NCBI GenBank assembly: GCA_963681505.1
Contig: OY811977.1
Location: forward strand, 5,201,223-5,265,222
DNA from: Eunapius fragilis
Taxonomy: Eukaryota; Porifera; Demospongiae; Spongillida; Spongillidae
Direction: 5' to 3'
DNA: 64,000 nucleotides
Shown here: positions 1 to 12,580 of the stretch, piece by piece
Layout: each line of letters starts with the position of its first letter
How positions within the stretch are numbered: position 1 is the first letter of the stretch
Made by a program: the position numbers and the translations under genes
Notes under the pieces: generated by a model
Databases searched by the model: none
Seen by the model: only the letters and a program-made list of their open reading frames with translations
Told to the model about the DNA's origin: nothing

Positions 1-2974
1 TTCCTGCCAAGTTGAAGTTAATTATTCAGGAGAGTATATTTTGTTCACCATTCAAGTTATTAGCATGATGAACAGTTAAAGTAACATTTATCCTAGGACA
101 AATATCAGTAAATGCATCATGTTCTGAGGATGTGAATCACCCTCCCACAAAAGTCTTAGTGGAATCACCATTCACTCTAGCTGTTTGTGTAAGTACCAGA
201 ACGGGGACTTTCTAAGTTCCTGTCCTCCAGGCACTTACGAATCCATCCTGCATATGATCATATGATTACTATACACCTGCATCAACCAATCAGATATGGC
301 GAATCATATGTGCTATTGTCTATTCTCTGCACACATTACAGTTGCTATGATATACTGTCCTATGGTACTATTAACTGATGGTGTTCTAATAAATGTCTAT
401 TCTGCAGGCTATAAAGTATTGCTCTCAATTAAGCATTCATAAAGTGAGTTATTTCTCCTGTCACCTCTTTTTTTATTCCTCTCTTCCCTCTCTTCCTCTC
501 CCTCCCTCCCTCCCCCTTCATCTCATACTCTGGCTGTATACATTATTCTTATCCTCTTGGCCCACAATGGTCCAACACTATTAATTATTTCTGCATGTAC
601 ATGAATATGATTCCTTGTTTCCCATTGCAGTAGATGTTTATGGCATGTGGTAAGGTAGTTCAATTTTCATTATTTGCTGGCTCTTAAATATCGACAAATA
701 TTGAAAAAAATTTGTCAATAAATCTATTTAATTATCACAGTAAGCCTATACACAGCACCTGATTATGAGCTGTACCAAAGGGAATTTTACCAGGTATTGC
801 ATTTTGATCGCCCTGAAGTATGAGCCAGTGAAGTGCACATGTGCCCATACATTGTACACAGTGCTTACGTTTCTCTCAGATAAACGACAAAGAAGCTACT
901 AAAGTACATCTTTAGTTCCAAGAATGGTTTGCAATACAAGTATAGGTATGAGCAATTTGTAAGAAGTATTTACTTTTAGTACAATACACTTAACCTTAAT
1001 TCTCCAGGTCCATGTCCTACACGTAGGACCAATATTTGAAAATTCATTATAAATAGAACTGCAGTTTTTTGTCATCCATTTCTCTACGGCTGTTTGATGT
1101 GTCCATCGTGCTAAATTTACCAATTGTCAGTCTATTTTTTCAATCACACCCTTGGTTACACAATCCTAATAAACAGATAAGGTTCTTAAAAATGCATCAT
1201 GTAGAGAATTTAATTGTCACAGAAAAAAGTACATCAAGTAAAACGTTTTTGAATGTTTTTTGAAGCGTGCTACTAGATACACATTCTATGGCAGTGTTTT
1301 TACTCTTTATTTTTTTTGCCATTTTTACCGAAAATACACTGTATGTTTTGTCCATTCACTTGGCTATTCCCGCAACATGCGTCTGACAAATACCTATCGT
1401 TCATAAGCTTGTGGAGCTAGCAATTTCCAAATCTACATTGTTCTTTTTTATATGCTAAGTGCAAAAGACCTGTCTTACTACCCCCTTCGTTTAACATGTT
1501 GCTCTAATCTTCCCAACATTACTTTAAGTTGCTCTGCGATTTACCACAAATACATCTTATAGCAATGCAGTATTTATTATATTTGACAATCTTTGAAGAA
1601 TTGAAGTAAAAATAATTTCTGAAATAATACCCATTTCTACAGTGTAATGAGAGTTTGCTAAAAATTAATTTTCACTTGCATTTTACGTGTAGGACGATAA
1701 TCCTACGATCGGAGATTAAAGGTTAACAACCTGTTGTTTGAGGTTGTTAAAAGAATTAGCAACTGGTTGAAGTGGTAATTTCGCTGGAATAGAACTGGTT
1801 GTAGCTGTTCTGTTACTCTGAATATCAGTTAATCGTCGGTTAATTGGTTAACCAAAGCTCCAGCACAACCGGCTTGAAGCCTTATAATGGGATATGTGAT
1901 CAGATTCTTGGCTGTTGCTCTAGCCTTTCACCTGCACTAATTAATTTCATTTTTATCACATCATGCAGAAGGTTTTGAACTTCTAAATTTCTAATTGGAG
2001 GCGCTAGAATGGTTTCTGGGTCACTAATGCATCCAATGGCCCATATTTTCTCAATTGTTATCAAAAAGTGTCTCTCTTTGGGATTTTGGCTGCTGGAGTG
2101 TAGTGCCTCATCTCTATCTTCGACTGTGTGCCATTTTAAATGGATACTCTACACTGGCTTTCCGATTTCCTCTGTTTGTTAGGTCAGTTCCAGTTCAGAT
2201 TTTAAAAGTATCTACACGCATCTAGTATGACGTATTTGGCTACTTAGAGTTCTTCCTGTGATGCCTGGCCTTTACTACTATGTCACTTGCCCTGCCAGCT
2301 GCTGAATAAAATTGGGTAGCAACTTTGAGCTGAATCCCTGCGTTTTTATAGATAAAAGAAAACGATGTGAAGAATGGTGTAAGGGGTCAGCAGGCTTGCA
2401 ATGTATGGTGCATGGTGTCACCAGGAAAGGGTACTGTAGGATGGTGGTGTACAAGGTCTACAGTTGTGTTGTGGTGTAAGGGGTCAGCAGTGAGGGTACA
2501 GTTTATTTGCTGAGTGCTTCCTCAGTTCCATGCTCCACATATCCCTGGGCCTCCACAGACTCATGTTCCATCTTTGTCTTGTCTTGATATTCCATGGCAG
2601 CAGTTTCATTATCTGACCCACATCCTCTAAGTGTACATAATCTCTACTAACCTCACTCGTTTTCCTCATCAACATAGTCATCAGAGCCTCATCACTAAAA
2701 TCACTTGCACTGGAGGAGAAAATCACTGTTGAGAGGCAGTGTGTTTTGTTTACCATTTTGTGTATTGCATCTATAAAACAGTTGTTTTTAATAACGTATG
2801 CCGGCCTAATATATATCCATAACGACAGCTACAAATATGATATCATTTATGCATAGAGCATGTTTATCGTACATGTATCCCACTCATTACATAAATATGC
2901 CCTCAGCATAGTGCAAGTGCTAATAACGGACTAAAAAGTTTTATTGTAATAAAATGGAACTGTGCATTTCATAG
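1..2974. other. Upstream region of the Roco gene; missing 5' exons not resolved
   Basis: No long reading frame is present. The Roco exon at 2975 opens inside its Roc domain, so exons encoding the P-loop must lie in or before this stretch. Short segments with both splice signals exist, for example 409-444 (acceptor ttctgcag, donor gtgagt) and 741-793 (acceptor tatcacag, donor gtattg, readable as a Tyr-rich peptide). None has a recognisable motif and their joining phase cannot be proven. A minus-strand acidic stretch at 2500-2750 could be a small exon of another gene. Confidence 0.3.
1719..1884. repeat. Degenerate copy of the AACCGGTT-rich MITE
   Basis: About 165 bp with AACCNGTT-like words spaced along it, ending in cacaaccggcttgaagcctt. 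This matches the termini of the better preserved copies near 43.5, 45.6 and 53.8 kb. Confidence 0.45.
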
Positions 2975-5510
2975 GGGAAACTTCCAGAAGCTACCATTGG
3001 TCCTGTAAAGCTCCTAACAGCTGGTATTGTCCCTCATCTGGTTAAGAATGAAGAAATGAACATGATGGTCTTTGACCTTGCTGGTCACCACGAGTTCTAC
3101 AGTAGTCATTGTGCGGTCCTGCACACCATCTCACTCACTCCCTCTACCTTCCTCATGCTGGTCAACATGCTCCAGGACCTCAAAGACATCACTGCAGAGG
3201 TGTACTACTGGTCTACAATGATTCGTGATGTGGGCCACAAGTGCTGCGATAAATCCTCCGTGATAGTGGTGGGAACCCATTGTGATGGAATAGCTGACAG
3301 ACGTAAGCTGGAGTCCCTGCACAAGGCTATAGAGAGTGTTGCTAGGGTAGCCCTGAAGGACCTCAACTTTGTTGGGTTCACTGCTCTCAATGCCACAGCT
3401 CTCCGAGGAAAGGAGATGGAGAGTTTCATGTCATTATTATGTCAAACCAACAATAGTGTCATAGCCAAACACCCGGCCATATCCCTGAATAACCACATGA
3501 TGTATGCATTCCTGAAGGACAGAGTCCCTGCACACCTGGATGCCATACCGCTGACCCAACTTGTTAACCTTCTGGAACAAGAGGAACCAAAGTATCTGCC
3601 AACTGCGCCATCCGAGATAAAACCACTGCTGAAGACTCTGTCCGATAAAGGACTTATAGTGTTTCTGGATGGTGATGTGGCCAATAGCTGGATAGTCCTT
3701 CATCCAGAGACCTTGCTAGAGAAGGTGAATGGAGTGTTGTTTGCTCCTACTGGCTTTGATGAGTACCTTCCCATAGCCAGCAACACTGGAGTGATTACTC
3801 TACCTGTTCTGAAGCAACAATTCCCTGAACCAAAGTACAACATTGATATGATGCTACAGTTCCTTAAGTTGTTTGAGCTGTGTGTACCCATAACCCTCAC
3901 CAATGTGAACACCAACATAACATCGGAAGGTTCTCCCAACACACCTCCCACAGAGCTAGGTCCTCTCCTCTTTTTCCCAGCATGTGTCAAAGTGGAAAGG
4001 CCCCCCAGTGTCACCATCCCACAGAGAGTCTTTGGTTGGCTGATACATACAGCTAGCATCAATCAATCGTTCTCTCCACGCTGTCTCCATGTCATCACCT
4101 CAAGGCTAGCAGATGGCTTTGCCTTAGCTGCTGAACCATCACTGGTGCCAGAGTTGGACAGGTACAATCGCAGTTGTGACATATGGAGTAGGGGAATTAG
4201 CTGGATGAATAAGAGTGGAGTCACCACTGTTGTTGATGTGGATGAGAACTTCAGATGTTTGTCATGTCAAATCGCCACATCTTGTGAGAGTAGTCCCCAG
4301 TACCTGTTATTGATACTTAAGGTTGTTAAAGAAGCATGTATTGAGTTCTGCCCGTCTGTTTCACTGGTGGAGTTGATCACATGTCCACCAGAGGCCACCT
4401 CAGACCACACCCCCGCTACAGTGGAGCTCAATCTGCTGAAGGAGACAGTGGATAAGAAAGGGAACATTCTTGCTGACTCTACCAAAAGAAAGCAGGTGTC
4501 ATTGAGTGAGTGGAAGAAGGTGGAGCCACAGCTATTGCAACTGATTGGAATGAAAGTAAAATCAGGTTAGTATATTGTTGCTATAGGGTACCCATGTCTT
4601 GTGTCATATTTTGTACTTTAGGGTGGTATGGAATCTCCCCTCTGCCCCCCCCCCCCCCCCCCCCCCCCCTCCCTTCTTGATGTATGCTACTTTGTGGGTT
4701 ACATGTGCCCATCTCATAACCTTTTTTTCAGTCATGCATGTGACCTCACAATTTCAATTGTCTTGGTTGGTTGGCCTTGATATATGGTTGTCTTCACCAT
4801 GTGGTGTTAATAGGGTTTGCATCTGTTGTTTTCATTATAATAGGATGTGTACCTTGTTAGTGTTTGTTTGTATTCAATGATAGGTTTTTACTGGACACAT
4901 ACGCTATACATGTTATCTATAGTGTTTCAAGCCCACCTTCTAAGAAGTGAACATTTTAATATGTACACGTATCAGCGATGTTTAACCTCAATGTGTAAAT
5001 TTATGTATTTTATCCAGAGATATCCATATGCAATCGAAAGCACACCATGGATGCATTGTTTAACAGCACTGTTGTATACCTTGCAGAAGGTGGGGATCAA
5101 AATGATGATGAGAATAGAAGTGGAAGTGATGCATCATTTGACAAGGTGTCTGTGGACCATCTCGGTACGTTAGAATGTAATGTGTTTTGTGTCTTACCAT
5201 TGTCACCCCTTATACAGATGAGGATAATCTTGCAGATATAATGGATGCAGTGGTGGATATGGCTGCTAAATGGAAGTCCCTGGGAATAGCACTGAGGATT
5301 AGACCAGCAAAATTGGATATTATATCCTTAAAGGATCCCAATGACCCTAATGGATGTCTCAGAGATGTAATTCATGCCTGGCTACAGCAACACTATGATA
5401 CGAAGAGGTTTGGTCAGCCATCTTGGAAGCTGTTGTGCCAAGCTGTACACAAACCTGCTGGAGGTGATAATCCAGCATTGGCAAGGAAGATTGCAGGAGA
5501 GCATAGTTAA
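2975..5510 (+). CDS. Roc-COR-Death protein, 3' three exons (5' partial)
   Basis: Exons are 2975-4565, 5087-5164 and 5218-5510. Acceptors (tttcatag, ccttgcag, ttatacag) and donors (gttagt, gtacgt) join in phase 1 and give 653 codons plus stop. The first part is the later half of a Roco GTPase domain: DLAGHHEF is the G3 motif, VGTHCD the G4 motif and ALNATALRG lies near G5. A COR-type region follows, with a winged-helix-like stretch around LLKTLSDKGLIVFLDG and the block RYNRSCDIWSRGISW. An acidic Ser/Asp linker exon leads to a C-terminal Death domain (KWKSLGIALRI, CLRDVIHAWL, SWKLLCQAV). This order resembles DAPK1-type Roco proteins, which act in GTP-switched cell-death or stress signalling. 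The P-loop exon is not found, so nucleotide binding cannot be confirmed. The methionine at 3056 is internal, because the frame stays open back to the acceptor. Confidence 0.85.
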
Positions 5511-6950
5511 CCTAAAGTTGTGTCCTTTGTTGTTTTAAAACAACTACATTGAACTAGCTTATGTTAATGTCACTTCAATTGTACCTGACAGTGTATGTGA
5601 ACTACTAGTGATCTTACTAAATGTGTTACATATATTTATATGTATGTCCAGACCTTGTTATTATAATCAATATTTTATGCTTAGCCTTGTAGTATTGTGA
5701 TTACTTTTTATAATTGCACATGCGCACTAAAGTGTATACCTACAGTATTATACGAGGTGTCTACGAAAGAACACATCGCTATAATTCGGATCAAGCAGTT
5801 AAAATAACATAGCTTGCAAATTAATTTGACGGAATAACGTTAACGTGACACCTTTTATCGAATATATACAGCATAATAAACTGCAGAATATATATAACCT
5901 TGATGAAATTTAGAAAATGTACGAAATTTGACTGGCGTTGCTAGTTAATATAATATTCAAAACTAGTTAACTCATCAAACACTGCAATTTTACTTCACTT
6001 TGAGATGTAATAAATCTATTACCAAATGAAATGGCATTGCTTACTTCATTTCATAATGTGGGTGCACATGTGTCGTAATTATGGGCGCGTAAAATTAATG
6101 TAATGTTAGCATGGAGTAGGGGCGCGCTCACTACTAGTATGGGCTATCTAATAAGACATATCGATATCATGTGGACATAAGTAAACCAGCCGTCACCAGG
6201 GCCCGCGGAGCCATGTGGGGGGCAAATTTTTTGGCCGATAATTTTTTATTATAATTTATCGATGCAGTATACTTAATATGTATATACAAGCATGCAGGTG
6301 TGTCACGCGTCCATCCTTTTGTTTGTTATTGTGCAATGCATCCACCTCAAGGTATAATGATTTGATTGTTTGCTTGACGAAGGGCTATTAGGGACTGCTA
6401 AATATGTTTGCTTGTGTTAGATAGTCTGCCAATCGATTGCATGGATTCGAACTATAATTGCCGGCTACACATATCCAGAAATTCCCAGGAGGATATTCAT
6501 AAAAGAAATTCCAAATTGAATTCTATAACATTACAGCATATAGAGGAATTTTTTTCTTTCCACTATAAAAATTTGAGTTTCAGATTGTTATGGATTATGA
6601 AGTTAAAATCAAGATATGTTCTTTAATTACTACATAGTTGACGTAATTTTTTGGGGGGGAGGGGTGTCGATTAACTAACTATGAAACGAATTAACAATGT
6701 TTATGTGCAATTATAATAATTATACTCTCACGGTATTTGATGACCGGCTGACTTTCGATGTTACGTATAACACCTGCATGGTGATAACACTTAGAATACA
6801 TATTGTTTATAACAACGCGGGTATACGACGACCCGCTCGACCCCTCCGCTCCGCGATCCTATACCCCGCCCTTTGATCAACTTAACTTGTTGTAGTTAAT
6901 AAAGTTCTTAATTTTGTCAACAAGAAAAAAAAATAACACAACAAAATAGC
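5511..6950. other. AT-rich noncoding DNA with a dispersed repeat
   Basis: No credible gene. A possible AATAAA signal for the Roco transcript lies at 5875-5880. The stretch 6460-6745 is repeated in diverged form at about 58790-59025, so it is an interspersed repeat. Confidence 0.5.
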
Positions 6951-9442
6951 AAATTGAATGTTCAGTTGTTTGATTGTTCGTTGGAAACTGAGGCTTCAGC
7001 CTGAGCATCCATAAAAGAAGCCCAACTGGTGCAGATGGTCCCACTGGTACGAGAGATCGTAATACTTTCTTTTTTTCCTCACTGTTTTTGAAGAAGAGCT
7101 TGCCTTCCCATCCAATTCATCTAAGAAGGAATCCAACCTCTCTGAGCGGCAGGTAGGTCACCTTCTTTGGATTTCTCTCCTTCCCTATCTTCTTCATCAG
7201 ACATCATATAGATGGCTTCACTGAAGAGAATCCAACTTTCCTCATCAACTGAAGTCACTTGTTTTGACCGGCGTTCCCATAGCTGCAATATATATCTATC
7301 ATATTTCTTATTAATACTTCTTAAAAACTTACACGCTGTTTCCTTGAGCGTATTGCTCTAAGCCGCGATTCGCTCTTATAGCAACGCGCTATAGGCTTCT
7401 CCTGTGTGTGGATACACCGTGTAACTCATTAACATGGGCAGTAATAGACGGAAGTGCAAGGAAAACAATTTCATTCACAATGAATGCCCTTTGTAGCTCC
7501 TTTGCAATTCGCTCGAATGCACCGTTGTTGCGTTGAATTGTAATTCTAATGAAACCATTAAGAAAGTGCAGAATGCTCTTGCTTACCCTTCATTCCGTCG
7601 CCGATGAAGATGGCTTGGAAGCGCGTGATGAATAAGCCGAACTTCTCTCTGTAAATATAATTATATATGATCACTATCGCATACCGCTTAACATATGGGA
7701 CAGTCTCCGCGAAAATGGCCCTTCGCTATATAATTTTAAAGTTATAAAAATGACTCACGTTTGAATCGCTATAACTTCGTAACGGTACACGCCATTGACT
7801 TCCTATTTTCAACACTTCGTACTACACCGTTTCTATAAGGTAAAATAGATTTTGGAGTCTTGCATTAGCTTCGTGCCAGTGTTGTAACGTCCGATACCCC
7901 TTGGGATTCAAACTGGCCATATCTTTCGGCAGGACGTCTCAATTAACTTCAAATTCGGTTTATACGCAGAGGGGTCCTGTACCTATCGATGTGCCCTGTT
8001 CGTTAATTTTTACTTGATCCGTTACGGAGATACAGCTGTGCAAAGTAATTGCACATTTTTCGTTCATTCCGCGCCATTAATCTACTACAACCTGGTTCCC
8101 GCTACTCCGAGCACATGAATATACAATAACCTCCCGTGCCCATGCCACTGTATTAACCTGTACAACTGAAGTACCACCGCTTCTTACAAACGTCAGTGGT
8201 TCTCTTCTATAATGGACAAGATTCGTTAAGCGATCGAAATGTGTGGGATTCAGCCACCGTCACCATACAAAAAACACGGTACGTACTACCAGTACCGATA
8301 CGCGCGCACAACATTATGAAGAAATCGTGTCCCTGTCGATTCGGTCATACTCTTTGGGTGCCACTCATTGCGTGGCCATTCATAGGCTTACAACCTATAC
8401 GTCAGAGCCATGATATATAATGCAGGGTGTATCAGCTAGGCTATGGGAGAGGCGTGGTTGAGTTAAAGACACATGCAGCGCAGCTAGGCCGGAACACATG
8501 TAAGCCTTCCTTATTGTCGGGATTTGCGTTCTGCTGGCACATATATTTTAAACGCCCACCGTTTTTCAATTCATCTGCATGGCTGGCACACACACACCCA
8601 TGAATCGAACCAACACATACACACGTCTAACGTCACACGGCACACACACACACCCATGATTCGAACGAACACATACACACGTCTAACGTCACACTTATAC
8701 ACACTCTTTCCACTTTAATTTTCCCCTTGCTGTACACCCTGTAAATTGTTATGTGCTACATGGATTCACTTATAAGCTTAGTCTAATTGAACTTTTTTTC
8801 TATGTCTTTCGGTTACAGTGCTTTCACTGGCCTACTATACAACCCTCTTTCTCAACTATTTGTATTCTGACTGATGTGTTTTTCACATGTGTAACTGGAT
8901 TGTGTGTTCTATACATAGTGGTATAGGAGCATGGAGGCCATGGGGGCAAAGGCCCCAACAATTTTTTCAGAGGAAGGCCCCCCTCCCAACTCCTACCCCC
9001 ATTGGTTGTATGTGCTGGATAAATGTGTTGTATGTACTGGACTAATTGTTCCTGTCTCACAGTACCTGCCACATCATGACGTACCATGCCTCATGTCCCA
9101 TATTCCATTACATACATCCATTTACACACTCACAAACTCATGTATACGCAACACTCACAACTACATGTATCCAATGCCAATCACTATATACGCTGAAGCT
9201 CTGAGTGTGTACCATTGAGAGGTTTAAAAAGACTTGGGTCTTACTATTTATTACCATCCTTTGTTATACCAGGGCCCTGATCTTTATCTTATGGGATAAA
9301 GCAGGAATAATGTTCCTGCTGGGCTTATATACAAAAGTAGGTCTACTAAAGTCCCTCTTACAGAGTGGTAGATCTACAAGTAATATCACAAAAGATCAAT
9401 AGCACAGATTCCTAGAAGGGGCCCATGTATAATGCTATACAT

Positions 9443-9444
9443 AC

Positions 9445-9497
<53 letters not shown>
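9443..9497. repeat. (CA)n microsatellite in left foldback arm
   Basis: Nearly pure CA dinucleotides. The reverse-complement partner in the right arm (12494-12580) is longer, so the two have changed length independently. Confidence 0.9.
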
Positions 9498-9500
<3 letters not shown>

Positions 9501-10000
9501 CAGTGCTACTTAGAAATAGTGGTTCTGGTGGGTATGACTGTCAGTTTGCTATGACCAGATGCAAAGCCACCCATGGAAGTCACCCATGGAATGTTGATTT
9601 ACATGATATTGTGGCAAATAGATAGGCTATGTTTAGGACTCTGCAATTAATGAGACATACTGTCACAAACCCACCTGACGATCACAGCACTTGGTGCCAT
9701 ATTTTTATGTCTGTTTTTGGATCTGGGGCAGTGCTGCTCCCAAAGATGCTACAGGTGACTTACATAGGCGTTTGCATTTGGTCATATGTGTAGCAAACAT
9801 GACAGCCATCCTCATCAGGACCACTAATCCTAAGTAGCATTGAAATTTCCGTGTGTGTGTGTATGTGTGTGTGTGTATTTGTGTATGTGAGTGTATGTGT
9901 ATGTCTACGTAGCATTGAAATCTTTCTTTTGCAATTTATTTTTGTGATGTGTTGACAAGCTACTTCTAGATCTGCGCACCTAGAGATGGAAGCCTTGCAT

Positions 10001-10212
10001 ACAAGTAATAAAGACATTCTCTATGAGAAAATTGATGGCATATAGGATTGGAAGGCAAAAGGAATAAAACAAGGGTCTACTAAGGGGAAATGTAATACGC
10101 TCACAGTTGAAGAACATAATGTCCTACAAATGTGCTAAATATAGGACTATTACATATTTCCTCTATTGCCTGTCAATCCTATATACCAACTTTCTCACGT
10201 TTTTATTACTTG
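10001..10212. repeat. Palindromic MITE, shortened copy (ACAAGTAA family)
   Basis: Ends acaagtaataaagacattct and agtttttattacttgt-type are inverted copies of each other. The inside carries the ggacta/tagtcc stem found in the 41-kb copy. It is shorter and less symmetric than the copies at 16.2, 40.8 and 60.1 kb. Confidence 0.55.
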
Positions 10213-10621
10213 TTCCATCAGTTCTTTTTCTTCATGAGATAGAACATAACTAATTTAGAGTATTTTGAATTAAGACCATTAGTGGTGTTACACAGCTTAG
10301 GAGGGGTATACTGTGTGGAGGAGGGTGTCTCCTGGATGGAATGGTAAAAAGGGGGAAGGAGATCCCTATGTAGAAGTGTGACATCTATGGAAGAGGGGGT
10401 ACCCTGATGTGGAGGAGCGAGGGGCACGTGCTGTGAAATGGGTGGGGAATCCCATGTGAAAGAGGTGTCTATTGGTGGGGATGGAAGCCCTGATGTGGTG
10501 GAGCAAGTAGCATGCATCCATTGGTGGCCTTGTAGTGGCCTGGGTGTCCCAACATAAAGGGGCTACCATTGGTGGAGGTCCAAACGCAGCTTGCTAAGCT
10601 TTTTCAAAGCTACCATTGTGT

Positions 10622-10694
<73 letters not shown>
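10622..10694. repeat. (TG)n microsatellite
   Basis: Uninterrupted TG run of about 73 bp in the loop of the foldback element. The following sequence (tagcattgatacctttcttgg) is a diverged copy of sequence next to the TG tract at about 9840-9960. Confidence 0.9.
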
Positions 10695-10697
<3 letters not shown>

Positions 10698-11436
10698 TGT
10701 AGCATTGATACCTTTCTTGGAGATTTATTTTTTGTGCAAGCTACTTGTGGACAGATGGGAAGCCTTGCATAAGTGGCAGTGAATATTATTGCTTAGCCTA
10801 TCTCAAAGATTGGAAAAACTGGGCCACTGTAGAGTTTATACAGAGAGCATTCACTGACATGGCTTCTATTTACCCATGTGTACACACGCAGTACTGAGTT
10901 GGTATTTTACTTACACGAAGCTTCAGGACTAGTATATATACAAGGGCACCTTGATGGGGACATAACATTTGAGCCCCCCCCCCCCACACACACACACACA
11001 CACACATCATTCCAACTCTTTCATGACCACTATCAGCTGAAATAGAGGAGTCTTTAAAACCCTCCCAATTTGAGTACAGTGAATGGTCTATGGGACATGT
11101 ATAGTGGTACCTCACCGGTGCCTCTGACAAACGTATTGTGGCATTTGCCCCCACGACCCCCGTGCTTCCTACCCCACTGACACCAGTCCAATACATGCAA
11201 CACACAGTCCAGTTGCATGTGTGAAACACATCCACATCAGTGACATGGAGGCCTTTGGACATGACCATGTAGAGGAGGCCATGGGATATGAGCATACAGT
11301 GGAGGGCATGAGTCTGACAAGACATGCTACTATTTTGTGCTGATACAATTATGACCACTAAAGAAATAGAAGGTAATGGAATATTTGCACATGTAGGACC
11401 AAACATAAAGAGAATGAATCTGAATATAAACATAAC

Positions 11437-11965
11437 AAAAATAGTTGAGAAAGAGGTAGGCCAGTGAAAGCACTGTAACCGAAAGATATAGAAAAAAAAG
11501 TTCAAATCGACAAAGCATATGAGTGAATCTATGTAGCACACAACATAACAATTTACAGGGTTTACACCAAGGGGAAAAGAATAGTGTCTTATGGTGGAAA
11601 GAGTGTGAATAGTCATGACATGAGACGTGTGTATGTTCATGGGTGTGGTTCATGGGTGTGTGTGCCAGCTGTGCAGATGAAATGAAAAATGGTGGGTGTT
11701 ATATGTGCCAGCAGAACGCATATCCCAACAATAAGGAAGGGTTACATGTGTTCCAGCCCGCATGTGTCTTTAACTCGACCACGCCTCTCCCATAGCCTAG
11801 CTGATACACCGGGCACTATATCTCATGGCTCTGATGTACTGTTATAGGTTGTGAACCTATAAATGGCCACGCAATGAGTGCCACCCAAAGAGTATGACCA
11901 AATCGACAGGGACACGATTTCTACATGATGTTGTGCACGCGTATCGGTACTGGTAGTACGTACCG
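11437..11965. repeat. Third, partial copy of the foldback arm
   Basis: Matches the right arm at about 13150-13680 in the same orientation, from aaatagttgagaaagagg through the tactggtagtacgtaccgt block. It lies within the loop of the element and is adjacent to the inner end of the right arm. Confidence 0.6.
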
Positions 11966-12491
11966 TCCAATCCTTGTCAACACATTACAAAAATAAATTG
12001 CACATCCTCCAAGAAAGAAAGGTTCCAATGCTACACACACACAAACACTCACATCACACACACAAACACACACACACACAAACACACACATACACACACA
12101 TACACACACACACACACGCACACTGAAATTCCAATGCTACTTACAAGAAGAATTAGTGGTTCTGGTGAGGATGACTGTCAAGTTTGTTGCTACACATATG
12201 ACCAAATGCAAAAGCCTATGGAACTCGCAGGTCTGTAACATGTTTGGAAGCAGCACTGCACCAGATCCAAAAACAGACATAAAATGACACCCAGTGCTGT
12301 GATCCTCAGAGGGTTTGTGACGGTATGTCTCATTAATTGCAGAGTCCTAAACACAAAGGCATTAGCCTATCTTTTTGCCACCATCTCATGTAAATCAACA
12401 TTCCATGGGTGACTTCCATGGGTGGCTTTGCATCTGGTCATAGCAAACTGACAGTCATACCCACCAGAACCACTATTTCTAAGTAGCACTG

Positions 12492-12493
<2 letters not shown>

Positions 12494-12579
<86 letters not shown>

Positions 12580-12580
12580 G
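12494..12580. repeat. (TG)n microsatellite in right foldback arm
   Basis: Long TG run, the mirrored partner of the CA run at 9443-9497. Confidence 0.9.

Noticed and set aside
130..235. Cys-rich reading CLCKYQNGDFLSSCPPGTYES resembling an extracellular Cys-rich module
   Set aside because: Runs into a stop with no donor site and overlaps a second equally plausible frame ending at gtaagt. It cannot be assigned.
3131..4485. Minus-strand open frames opposite the Roco exon
   Set aside because: Antisense shadows of a well-supported coding exon.
9424..9500. Telomere- or centromere-like simple repeat
   Set aside because: Only CA dinucleotides; no TTAGGG-type units anywhere noted.
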